From: Cryptomeria japonica
Lineage: Eukaryota > Streptophyta > Pinopsida > Cupressales > Cupressaceae
Assembly (NCBI RefSeq): GCF_030272615.1
Contig: NC_081414.1
Coordinates: 912,025,009 to 912,089,008 of the forward strand
Reading direction: 5' to 3'
DNA length: 64,000 nt
A program made the position numbers and the translations under genes. How positions within the stretch are numbered: position 1 is the first letter of the stretch; the number at the start of each line of letters is the position of its first letter. The notes beneath the pieces are model-generated. The model was not told the origin of the DNA. It worked only from the letters and a program-made list of their open reading frames with translations, and searched no databases. Shown piece by piece: positions 47,686 to 58,637 of the stretch.

Positions 47686-48474
47686 AAGGACATGTATTAC
47701 ATTTGATGTTAGTGAGACTATTAAGCACTTGATGGCCCATTATATATCATTGCAAGAATCAAATACATACCCTCACGAGGGGTGCTCATTGATCCAACTT
47801 GTATGGTTACTGTGATAACTAAAGAATTTATTTATACCTTGCAACTACATCAAATGACATATGATAAATTTGATGTAGTGATTAAAATATTTGATGGCTT
47901 CTCTTGTCTTGCTATTGGTTCTATCACACTCCCTATTGAGGTTGGCACTAAATGGTTAGATGTTGTCTTTGTTATTATTCCTACATTTGATCAATTTCCT
48001 GTGAAGCTGGGACATCCTTAGCTCTCTTCCATGAAAGTGATTGCTTCTATTGTTCATAAGTATTTGAAATTTCCTGATGATCATGATAAAATCACAACTG
48101 TTAATAATAGCATGTATCAACCTATGGTGAGGAATGGAGATGTTTGTCTTGACCATTTTTGGTTCGAACAATTCCAACCTCTTGAGCCTAATAGTGATGA
48201 TCTTTTTCATTCTCATCAAAGATGAAAGAATGACATGATTTTATCCTTAAATAAACCTAAAAATCCAACACTCCTTCTTCCTCCTAGTAATGAACATATT
48301 CCTTCTCCTAAGGATGCTCTCTTGCTTACTCCTATTGATAAACCCACTCTTCCTCCTAAGGATAAGCATATCGTTCCTCCTAAGGATAGACATATTCCTC
48401 CTCCTCATGATGGACTTGGTCTCCTTCCTACACGTTCTATTCCTCCTCCTGCCTCCTAAATCTTGCAAAGGGAA
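47686..48474 (+). pseudogene. Element H retropepsin-like domain and proline-rich tail
   Basis: Reads MLIDPTCMVTVITKEF (an aspartic-protease-like start without the usual DTG/DSG), then SITLPIEVGTKWLDVVF and FPVKLGHPW-type ending, a stop near 48019, and SSMKVIASIVHKYLKF. After a stop at 48223-48225 comes a Pro/Lys/Asp repeat (PPKDKHIVPPKDRHIPPP). In gypsy elements this region precedes reverse transcriptase, which is absent here. Confidence 0.65.
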
Positions 48475-49754
48475 GCGTCTGACATCTCCTATTGTTCAAC
48501 CTAAGAGACCTTCTCCTATGTATCCTTCCTTAAAGGAAGAGAAGAAGCCTATGCCTGTTGATCCTAAACCTTCACAAACTTCAGCGAAAACTAAATGAAA
48601 TTGTTGTGCGAGAGAATGTTGATGAAGACGTTGTGCTAGGGCTTGTGAACTTGCTTCTCAAATATTTTTTTCTCGAAGACCCTAAATGTTGAGATAATAA
48701 CATGTTCTCAACCTTCTCCCAACCAAGATGTTCAACCTAAATCTCCAAGATGTGAAATAATTAAGACAAATGATGGTTCAAGTTCTATTCCTATTAGAGC
48801 TCCTCTTTTTATTACTCTCGATGAAGAAATAGATGATAATGTAGTTCATGATAAAAATGTTGGTGCTAATAATTTAGATGATAAATATAAATATATTGAT
48901 GTTGACAATGATTTATCTAAACAATTTTCAAAAGCATTAATTCTAGCTCTAAGTAACAGACAAAGTGACTCGTCATTAGAGCATGGTCCTTGTTTGGAAC
49001 TTGTGATAACTCCATCTATTGTGCTTGAAGTGGCTCCTCTTGCATGTCGCCTACCTTCCCAAAACAATGTTTAGCAAGATGAGGAGGTGGATGCTTTGCA
49101 TGATTAGTTTCATTCATGCCATAGATTCCCTATCTCTCTCCTCTCTTGCTTGTTTGTGATCTTCTTCTATTTGTCTCTCAATTCTTCTATTTGTTGTCTC
49201 TAGTGTTGTTTACTTGACGGTGATGTAAAGCATTGAGATCTCTTTTGGTCTCTCTGATGTTGACTCAAAAGACACATGTGCCCTTCTTCCATGGTGGTTT
49301 TGCTTTCTTTAGGGGATGAGGATAATTCTATGCAAATATATATACATGATATACATTATTTATCATAAAAATCATACTGACCCTAGAGTTAAGGGAAACA
49401 ACTCGGTGTTTTTTTTATCTTGTGATCATTATCCTTTGTTTTGTCCTTTCTTGAGGGCTTATTATTGTGATAACGTGCTTGTCTTTTTCGGTGTATCCTA
49501 CCTTAAGAAAATTTCTCCTGATGAGGTGTACGCAATCTCTTTAACGTGGGGGCATGCACTCCACTCAATGTTCTCTCTCTTTTGCATATCTCGATACTTA
49601 TATTACTTAGCAAAATTAGTCTTTTGCTTTGTAATTTTGGTATTTTTCTTTTCATGACTCATAGTAAGAGAACCTTACTAGTTTGTAGTCATGGTTCTCT
49701 CTTTCTTTTTCTCTCATGATCTCCCTTTTATATTGTCATCAAAGTTGTAAGATC
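48475..49754 (+). other. Element H 3' internal region
   Basis: A degraded acidic reading (LFITLDEEIDDNVVHD; CLELVITPSIVLEVAPLACR) runs to about 49070. From there to the LINE the DNA is T/C-rich and non-coding. No RT or integrase motifs in any frame. Confidence 0.55.
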
Positions 49755-49854
49755 AATCAAAAGTTATATTAGAGAGGAAATGAGCTCTGCTAGGGTTTGA
49801 GGTTGTGTATATCTTTTTTCAGACTGCATTTTCTGCGGGACCTTTGCGTTTATT

Positions 49855-50820
49855 ATGGCTCTGACCAACTTTAGCCTAGCAGTTGATGCTAGTGCTGGAT
49901 TTGTTGCGATGGACCCTCGTGGCACCTCAGAACAAGTGCCCTCACAAATTTGTTTCGAAAGTGTTTCACGAGGTATGTCCTCGCCCGATGTTGTGCTTCC
50001 TATTCAAGATTTTGATAATGCTTGTGAGTGGCTTGAAAAATGCACTTTGATAAGCTATTTTGTGGGTAGGATCCCTCCTAAAAGCATGCTTCATGACTAG
50101 GTCGCCAAAGCCTGGTCTCCTCATGGAGTTCGACTTGATGGCATCCAAAGCCTCATCAAGGGCTTCTTTTTGTTTCGCTTTTCTAACCCTTCCCATGTTG
50201 AGGTTATCCTCTCTCATGGGCCATGGACCATTCGGTCTTTCCTTCTGGTTTGCTAGTGCAGGTCTCGAGACTTTTCTATCTCAGATGAGAAAAAGTGGTG
50301 AGTCCTGGTTTGGGTTGAGTTCCCTGGTCTTCCTTTGCCTTGTTGGCCTTTCATGCAAACTATTGCTAAGTCTGTTGGCAAAGTTATTTGCCTTGAACCA
50401 TACCATTTTATTAATGCTCTCCCTCAAAAGAGGGTATACATTGAGGTTGAATTTTCATGCGACCTGAAAGAAACTATTGATATTCAAGTGGGAGGCAATA
50501 CCTTCACCCAAAAGGTGCATTATTTGAACCTTCCCAACACTTGTTATCGGTGCCAATCGACGGATCACAAAATCAGGGATTATCCCTTGGCTATTCCAAA
50601 AATAAAACCCACTATTAAGGAGACCGACTCTCGACCTGTGGAGGGAGTTAAGAAGGATGAATGGACCATTGTAGTTCACAAAGGCAAAAACTCTGTGGCT
50701 TCGGCCCAAAAGTCACCCGTCGGTTCAAGTTACCAGCTGATGACAAAACCTCCTACGCAGACACCATCTGCCCAGACGGTCCCTATGATGTCCGCTTCGA
50801 TTTCAAACCCTGGCCAGTAG
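49855..50820 (+). pseudogene. LINE ORF1 (DUF4283-type nucleic-acid-binding protein)
   Basis: One frame with stops at 50098-50100, 50254-50256 and 50299-50301. The N-terminal half resembles the DUF4283 domain of plant LINE ORF1 (GFFLFRFSNPSHVEVIL, SHGPWTIRSF, VWVEFPGLPL). A CCHC-type zinc knuckle follows near 50540-50585 (CYRCQSTDHKIRDYP), with the last Cys replaced by Tyr. At least two of the stops sit where Trp (TGG) is expected. Confidence 0.8.
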
Positions 50821-51069
50821 GGGAAGGATTCTTTTAAGAGTCTCAATCGAACCCCTTGGGTTGGTACTCCTCAGGCTGCATCTGTGATTTTTGCTCCACA
50901 CTCTTTGCAACGTTCTTGCAGCCCTTTTGGGGGTGCTGAGATTGTAGATGGCGGTTAAAAAAAAACGATGAGTTATTTCTGGTGGGGACTCTCTTCCCGG
51001 TCTCAGTTCAGATTTTTTGCGCAATAGCTTCTCCTCTCTTGGGGATGAGGATGACATGCAATATTTTTC

Positions 51070-54000
51070 ATGAATTACATCTCAAAGAATGTTCGAGGTC
51101 TCATAGAACTCACTAGAAAGTATTATGTTCGAGATGTTCATCAACTTGTTTTAGGCATGGATGTTCTCTGCCTTCAAGAAGTTAAAATTGTTGGTTTCAT
51201 GCTCACTGTTGTATGTCGTTTTATTTGGTCAGATAGCCTTGTTTTTTCTTCCCAACATGAAGTTGTTCAAGGTGGAGTTGCTACTCTCATTTCACCTTGT
51301 TGGCTCTCTGCAGTTATTTCTCACGGTTTTGATCCCATGCAGCGCGTTGTATGGGTTTTTCTATCAATTGATAATCATTTTGTTGGGATTGTTAATGTTG
51401 ATAGATCACACCTATGGCATCGGATTGCTGACAATCTTCCACCTGCAACTTGGGTCATGTGTGGGGACTTCAATATGGTTGAGGTGGTGACCGATAAGGA
51501 CAAAATTTTGCCTTTTCGATGAACAGTTGGCAAGAGGGAAGCTTGGTACTATATATGTAATAAGTTGGGTCTTTTCGACCCCAACACAAACCACTGCCGC
51601 CTTGGTGGGGTTTGGCACACTTGGTCTAATTTTAGAGTTGGCTCTGACATAATATTTAAAAGGCTTGATCGTGCTATGATAACTGCACAATCTTTTTTTT
51701 TCTCTTTTTTTGAAGATCAAGATCTGCCTGTCACTCCTCTCGTTGACGTGACATTGTTCGATCACTTATAAAATTTAGCATTGAATGGAAGCCAGTTAGG
51801 CAGTGTCCTTCCAAGACGCAGTTTTACCTCAACACATGTCTCCTGCATCATCAAGCCACGATGGCCCACATTCAAAGGGTTTAGAATTTGGAACCAAGGC
51901 CTCATCATCACACTAGTTGGATTGTGTGGTGGAATGATGCCATTATCCGCTCTGTGAGGTTTCTGCGCATTTATGGTAGACAACTTGCCATGTACCATAG
52001 GCGGTCATATGATGCGACCACCAAAGATCTTTGTGCTGCCACATAAGCTCTTGCCTTGAATCCTTTTGATTATAACCTGCAACTTCAATTAGCCCAACTC
52101 TGTCATCATAAATAAGTTGCAGATAGCTATTCTACCAGAGGAGCTCAAATCAAAGCCAGGTTACATTAGCTCAAGGTGGGTGATAGGGATTCCAAAGAAT
52201 TTTTCCTGGCTTTGCGCGCCCATCATACCTCTATAGGGATTAATAAAATAAAAGGAGGACATGTTGTTCTCACCGAGCTACCTGATATTCTACAAGCTTT
52301 TGTCTGTCATTATGAGAAGGTGTTCACAGTGCAGGGAGACTCTCTGGTTAGAGCCCAAGCTTTGCAAGATTGCTTAGTTGTTGTTCCCAAATGGCTTTCC
52401 GAGTCTCAACAGACCTTTTTTGATCTCTTACTGACCATTGATGATCTCAAGGAAGTTGTTTTTTCTATGGTGGATGATAAAGGGCATGGGTGTGATGGTT
52501 TCCCTCGCGAGTTCTACAAAGCCTTTTGGCCTTGTGTTGGTCCTAACCTACATAAGGTCTACCTTAAAGCTTTTCACTCCCAATCCCTAAGAATGATGCT
52601 TAACTGGGGTAACATCAAATTTATCCCTAAGGCTGGGGATCTGAAGGGCATTTGCAATTGGAGGCCTATTACTTTGCTCAATGTCTCGTATAAGATCATT
52701 GCCAAATCCTTAACTCTCAAGATTTGTCATCTCGTGCCTTTGATTGTTCATTTGGAGTAGACTGGATTTATCAAGTCTAGGTTTATATTGGATAATATTA
52801 TTGTTGTTTGGAAAGGGATGGACTGGGCCAAATGCTCCAAACAGTGGGCAATATTCCTTAAGATTGACTTCACTAAAGCGTATGATAGCATTGAGTGGCC
52901 ATTTATTTTGGCTAAGCTCAAAGCTCTTGTCTTCGGCCCCAGCTTCATCCGGTCTGTCCAAATGTTATTCGGGAATGCCTCGACCTATATCACCATTAAT
53001 GGTCATCAGTTTGAGGCTTTTGGCCTTTTCAGATCCATTCGCTAGGGATGTCCTCTGGCTCCTGCTTTATATGTTCTTGCGGCAGAGGGTTTTGGATACT
53101 TACTTGCTAATGCTATGTATGCTGGGCATGTTCGTGGTATCTCCCTGCCTGAGTCACCTTCTCAACTTGTCAATGAACATTTTGCGGATGACTCCTTCCT
53201 CACTCTCATTGAGGAAGAAGATAATGTTCAGGCCACTCTTCAATGTCTAAACACCTTTTTCTTAGCTTCTGGCTCGACCATTCAATGGCACAAGATACAA
53301 TGTTATAGGCAGTCTTTTCTTCTCGCCCCGCCTTGGATTGTTCAATATGACTAGAAATGGCTTCATCATGGTGAAATTTTTCACTTTCTGGGCATTTCTT
53401 GTGCCTTTCAAGCTTTGCGTGTGGATCTTTGGAATGTTGTTTTAGCCAAGATTGACAAAAAGTTGGCCTATTGGATTACCAAGCCTCTTTTCTCTGACTA
53501 GTAAATCTCAAATTTGTCCGAAGGTTTTGGCTGCCACCCATGTCTATTACTCTTCATGTTGGGCTCCTTCTAAGGTCTCTTACATGAAGTTGGAAAGACT
53601 TCTGCAAACTTTTCTTTGGGCGTCTGGGTTCGACCATCAAGGTTTTTCCAGAGTTGCTTGGGAGTATTGTTGTCTTCCCAAGGAGCTCAGAGGGATCGAC
53701 CTTAATTCTACCTAGAAACAAGGGCTTATTGTATGTGATAAATGGATAATCAAAGCCTTATCTGGCGATGAGGCTTGGAAAATCCTTCTTCGGCATTGCA
53801 TTTCTTTAGGATTTCCTGCCAATAGGCTGGTTTGGAAGGGGATTGGTTTTCAAACTCTGCTCATTATGAAAGACCCTATTCAGATCCAAGGTACTCTTGT
53901 TGTTAAAAGCATCCGGCATTCTTGGGAAGCTATTAAACCTTGGCTTCAATGGGTGGGTGATGGTGTTCGTGATGGGATCTCCATGAATCAACACAACCTC

Positions 54001-54841
54001 TGGTGGTCACCTCTTTTTCAGATGCAAGGGTTACCGCTGACCAAAATCCACGATGTTAGTGCTCTGTGTTTTCACAAACACGACATTCAAACACCTAAGG
54101 ATCTATTTTCTAGAGCTTCTATGAGTCTCCGATCATGGGATGACCTTCAGGTCTAGTTTCGTCTGTCTCAACCAGATTGACAGACTTATGACCTTCTGGT
54201 TTCGGCCTTACCCTCACACTTGTTACATAAGCTTGGCATTTAGTTTGTCAGACCCTGGTGGAAAGATTGGAAGTGGTATCCTTGGACTCCTTTCACCAGC
54301 TACAAAACCAAAATGGGTTATCTCTGGTTGGTTCCCCATTTGCCTATGGTCCATATTCTCAACCAGTGGTGGCACTTGCAGTGTTCTTAGAAATTTCTGG
54401 AGACTCATATTTCTTGTTGTTTGGTCCACCACCACTAAACCCAAGATTGCTCACTTTTCTTGGTGTGTGATTTTTCAAGGGCTGCCTTTGGGTTCTAGAC
54501 TTAAGCATTTGGGGGTTCCTGATCCCCGATGCCCTTTTTATGGTCACCCAGAAACTTTTATGCATAGTTTTTGGTTTTGTAGAAGAGCTCAACAGTATTG
54601 GAGCTGGATCCATGATTTCTTTTGGCCTTTTCGGCCTGAGCCCTTTTCTTGGCATATGGCTCTTTTGGATGATTTGCCTAGAATCCCCTTCAAGTTTTCC
54701 CATATATGGCATGCTTTCAGAATGGAGATCCTATTTACTTTTTGGAAAGATAGAAATGCAATTCTTTTTACTCATAGCTCTTTGGATATTAATGTCTCAC
54801 TTTATGCTAAAGCTTGCGTTTGTAATAATGTATTAATGTAG
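51070..54841 (+). pseudogene. LINE ORF2 (endonuclease, reverse transcriptase, zf-RVT)
   Basis: An APE-like endonuclease comes first (DVLCLQEVKI; WVMCGDFNMVE), from 51070 to about 51770. Reverse transcriptase spans about 52160-53420: GHGCDGFPREFYKAFW, NWRPITLLNVSYKI, IDFTKAYDSIEW, R*GCPLAP with a stop in place of Gln, and the catalytic FADD (HFADDSFL near 53177). A zf-RVT-like region lies at about 54415-54605 (KPKIAHFSWCVIFQGLP; CPFYGHPETFMHSFWFC). Frames change at least three times and there are many stops. No RNase H domain was seen. Confidence 0.85.
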
Positions 54842-55499
54842 ATTCAGGTACAAGCTGACAAAGTGGCTCTTGAGGTGGGCCACTTACAGGATCTCCTTCA
54901 ACACTGGGGCAATGACCCTTGTGCGGTTGCTAGAGTGCCATCGGATTCTGTCTTTGTCGACTGCACTCTGCCCCGTGGCCGTAGTTCCTCCGCTTGACAC
55001 TCTCATACCCCATGGTCCCAAGCTCCTTGTCGCTCCTCTGGTGGGAGAGATGATGCGTGGAGGCACCGCTCGGCTTCTCCTCCCCATCGTGGCTCTGCCT
55101 TGGGGTGGCCTTTTTCTACTCTTATGACTTTGGCTCCTGCTGCTGGTGATGGCTCTGGGTGGCCTACTGCCACCACCTCCAAGTTTCCTTGCCTGGCTCT
55201 GGTGATTTCACCTCCTAAGCGGGAGGAAAGAGAAGAAGACAAAGACCCTAAATATGGGTGGTCTGTGTCGGACCTGACTCCTGACCCCGCTGATGTATGG
55301 GGCAAGAAAGATGATGTAGATCCTCCTCCCTCGGCTGCCTCTGCTTTGGCTACTTGAGAAAGGTTTTTGATGAATAGTTTTGTTTTTTGACTCCGACTTC
55401 TTGTCGTGTGACTCTCGCAGGGTGATCTTGTATCCCCCGACCTTTTTTTGTGAATATGTACTTTAATATTTATACTTAATAGAGAAGGCCTATTCATAT
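54842..55499 (+). other. LINE 3' region
   Basis: A degraded Ser/Pro-rich reading to about 55357 (SPPKREEREEDKDPKYG), then an untranslated end and the A-tail. An apparent 192-codon minus-strand ORF here is antisense noise. Confidence 0.6.
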
Positions 55500-55631
55500 A
55501 AAAAAAAAGTTGTAAGATCCTAAAGTCCACTGGGGGCTTGGTGTATTTTACCTTCTTGGTGACTTGGTGGAAGTTTTTCAATGCAAACCCTTGTACTTTA
55601 CCGAGAGTATGATTGACTTCATACTCCCGCT

Positions 55632-55646
55632 AAAGTGGGGGCTAAA
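55632..55646 (+). promoter_or_regulatory. Element H polypurine tract
   Basis: AAAGTGGGGGCTAAA directly precedes the LTR start TGTAACGTCC. Confidence 0.85.
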
Positions 55647-56816
55647 TGTAACGTCCTCAAATTGCACCCTTGTACAATTTTGACCATATTTGGGTCCCTA
55701 CCTTAGCATTTGCGCCCCTAGGGCTGATTGGGACATGATTTTGCTCATATCACTCAAGTATGACTGCATTTTTTACTTTTACATCAACATGGCACCTTTT
55801 CCTATCCCTAAATTGGGGTAGGACCAGAGTGCCACACACCATGCTTTGGTCCTCCCTAATTGGGCCCTATTTCAAGCCCTTTTTTCTATTTCAAATTTGA
55901 GCGGGATTCCTAGCTCCGTGTCGACTCATGTCATAAAATTAGCAAGTTTTTCGACAAACATGTATAAAAGGAGACTTTCCCTTCTCATTTGACATAGAAG
56001 GAATAAGTAAGCATACATGACATCAAGCATTCAAGCATTCATTCAAGCATTCAAGCAATTGTGCAAGTAATCAGTCTTCCTTCAAGCCTAAGAGCAGGAA
56101 CAAAGTCAAGATTCAAGCATTGAAATGGAGATTTACATCCTATTTTGTCAAAGACTTCATGAAACCTGAATTTTTTGTGGAGACAAACAAAACTTCACAT
56201 AGAGGTATATCATTTGGTTTTCAATCATTATTCAACATTTCCCTCAAAAGGAGAATCTTCAATTATAGCAAATTCAATTATCTTTTATCTCTATTTCATG
56301 GTTAATTCCAAAACCAGGGTTTGACTTAGGCAAGCCCCTATTACCAACCTATTTTCCTTTCTTTCTATGTGCAGGAAACATGTACGGAGCTACGATCTTC
56401 AGAATCAACATTATTTGCAAAGATGAATCAACCCCTTTTGGTGTACGAAAATTTAGGACCAGAGTGAGGGCATTCTAGTCCCAACATTTTTTGGATATTT
56501 TTCAAGGATTAGATCCGAATCTACTTATAATCCTAAGATCCAAGTGTGTGTCTCATTCCCACATCTATAGCTCATTGTTTCCGTATTTTTACCTTTATTT
56601 TTACCACTTTATCCTAATTTCAGCAATCCAACTCCCAAAAGAGGGCAAACAAATCCACCCCTTGAGTCCAATAAGTATTTTTAGTCCTTATCATTGCTTG
56701 TTTGTGACTAAATCTATTGGATTCAACCCTATTTTGAATGTAATAGACTGTCCCTAAGTATAAATTAGTGGTTTTCATTCTCCTATGGTGGAAATCCTAT
56801 TTTTTCACCCATTACA
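55647..56816 (+). repeat. Element H 3' LTR
   Basis: Starts TGTAACGTCCTCAAATTGC after the PPT and most likely ends TTTTTCACCCATTACA (56816). A TATAAAA box is at 55963-55969, and attcaagc repeats (about 56020-56060) fall near the transcript start. No second copy exists in the window, so the right end is inferred from the CA end. Confidence 0.75.
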
Positions 56817-57174
56817 GATATATATTGAGGTTTCATTAATAATATGGTCTAGATGTTGAGGTGGCATTGATGATGTTGATATGATGTTAAGGTGTCTTTG
56901 TGGATATGGTATTTGTGGTTGTCTAGTTGCCAACTTGACTGCTAAAGTATTGGTAAAGTTGTATGGTGTCTACATTGAGATTGGTTGATGGTTCTATATG
57001 ACGAATTCTCTATCTTCATTTTGTTGATACTCTTGGCCAAGTGTTATCACTTGGAGGAAGACTATGGATAGTACAAAGTGTGTTTGATATGTTCTTGTGT
57101 AGTGAATTGTTGCAGGTTGTGAAAGATCTCAAGGATGTGTTAAGTAGATGTTTTGTGTTTGATGTTCACTGCCT
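56817..57174. other. Spacer between element H and the copia element
   Basis: 358 bp of GT-rich DNA with no recognised gene or repeat. Confidence 0.5.
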
Positions 57175-58581
57175 TGTTAGAGAGTGTTAGACATTGGTTG
57201 ATATGTTGTCATTGATGTCAACATATGGGGAAAATTGTTGGATAGAGGAATATGTTGAATATGTTTTCTCTGTGTTTTAGTGTTGCAGTCAGATTGAATG
57301 AGTTGATTTAACCTGTGTGTTGCAGATGAGTTGATGCAGATTAATGGGTTTTGAGATACTTATCTCTAGTTGATTCAATAGAAGTTTCAGAGATCCGCAT
57401 GAAGAATTGATCGAGTTTTGTGATTTGGTATACCTACTGCATGTCGCTTGGTTTTCAGTTATTCAATGTTGATAGGTTTTGGTAAATCCATGTGTATTGC
57501 TTCAGAATTGCAATATGTTTAGTTGTGGATGTGTGGAATGTATTGTGGATGTTGATATGTGTCCTTAGCTCAATTGGTTCATGATTTGGAAATCCACAAA
57601 TGAATCTTTTAGGTTGACAGTCAGTTATGTTGGTGTTTTTGAGCTTTGGTAGAGAGATGATGACGATCCTAGTAATCCGAGTTGTTGCAGTTGTTGTGGT
57701 GCAATTCACGTTGCTTGTGAATGTTTCTAGATCATGTTCTATGCGTATTGGGGTCCATATTGATTATTGTGTGTGTTATTGAATATTTTCTTTGTCCGGT
57801 GATGTTCTTCGTGTTATGCGACATTTATGATGTGGTAATGTGTCATGAATGATCAAGGCATAATTCTTGGATGTACATTTCATATTTGTGGTGGTTGTTT
57901 AGGTCCAGGCTATGTCTTAGCTGATATTGTTTTGGTCTACATGCATTGTTATAGTGTGTGTAATTATATTTTTGTAATATGTAGTGTGTTGAGCCAATCT
58001 CTATTTCATAGGTTGATGACTTGTATAAATGAATCTAATAATCATTAAGAGGTATCATGCTACGTGCAAATATTGTATCAATTATTCAGTAGTAGGGAAG
58101 TTGTGCAAAGAAGTGTGTTGCAGAGAAGATTTGACAGTGAGCTTAACTGGAACTATACTCAGGCATGTGGAGAAGCTATTTCATCAGTTCACGATTCTTC
58201 GGATGTAATCCAAATGCTTTTGTAAGTTAGTGAGGCTTCCTATAAGGCATTGAGCCTTCCATAAGGGTTGTAGCCCTTCTAGGTTTCTTATTTGAGCAGT
58301 GAACTCTAGACAGTGTGCTTGAATGCATGTGCATTCCTCATTGTAATATTTCACTTACTCCTAATAGGGTATTATCTCATTGTGGGTAGGTTCCCATCGT
58401 GATTTTTTTGCCTAGCCAGGTTTTCCACGTTAAAAATCTTGGTGTTATGTGTGTTATTGATGTGGTGTTGTTTCATGCTTTAAACTGTTAATTATCAGAT
58501 CTGATTTGTGGTTTAAGTTGCAGTAAGTTTTTGAACAAACTAATTCACCCCCCCTCTCAGTTTGTTGCATTGCTACCAATA
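57175..58581 (+). repeat. Copia element left LTR
   Basis: Starts TGTTAGAGAGTG and ends CTACCAATA just before the PBS. The copia-type tract gggtaggttcccatcgtg lies near 58383. Confidence 0.85.
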
Positions 58582-58583
58582 AT

Positions 58584-58595
58584 TGGTATCAAAGC
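58584..58595 (+). promoter_or_regulatory. Copia primer-binding site (initiator tRNA-Met type)
   Basis: TGGTATCAAAGC is one mismatch from TGGTATCAGAGC, the usual complement of the plant initiator tRNA-Met 3' end. Confidence 0.85.
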
Positions 58596-58637
58596 TAGAT
58601 CCTTCAGAAGAATCTTGACCACTTGAGGAGATCTGGG

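Larger units (their letters stand above)
49755..55505 (+). mobile_element. LINE (non-LTR retrotransposon), near full length
   Basis: A 14-bp target duplication AAAGTTGTAAGATC flanks it (49741-49754 and 55506-55519). A short A-tail (55500-55505) merges into the right copy. It has ORF1 and ORF2 on the plus strand and is inserted in element H between its coding part and its 3' LTR. Stops and frameshifts make it inactive. Confidence 0.9.
16686..56816 (+). mobile_element. Gypsy-type element H (host of the nest), non-autonomous, 5' end not found
   Basis: Plus-strand segments at 16686-16799, 34199-34585, 46049-46713, 47686-49740 and 55520-56816 join across clean insertion junctions into one element. 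It consists of a gag start and gag core, a zinc-knuckle-like motif, a retropepsin-like domain, a proline-rich tail, a non-coding region, a polypurine tract and a 3' LTR. No reverse transcriptase, RNase H or integrase occurs in any H segment, so it could only move with enzymes from another element. Its continuity is the evidence that element 1, element 2, the solo LTR and the LINE landed later. The 5' LTR is missing from the expected place. The 40-kb span is mostly these younger insertions. Confidence 0.7.

Noticed and set aside
55003..55581. 192-codon minus-strand ORF
   Set aside because: It spans the LINE tail, the A-tract and the target duplication, so it crosses an insertion boundary and cannot be a real gene.
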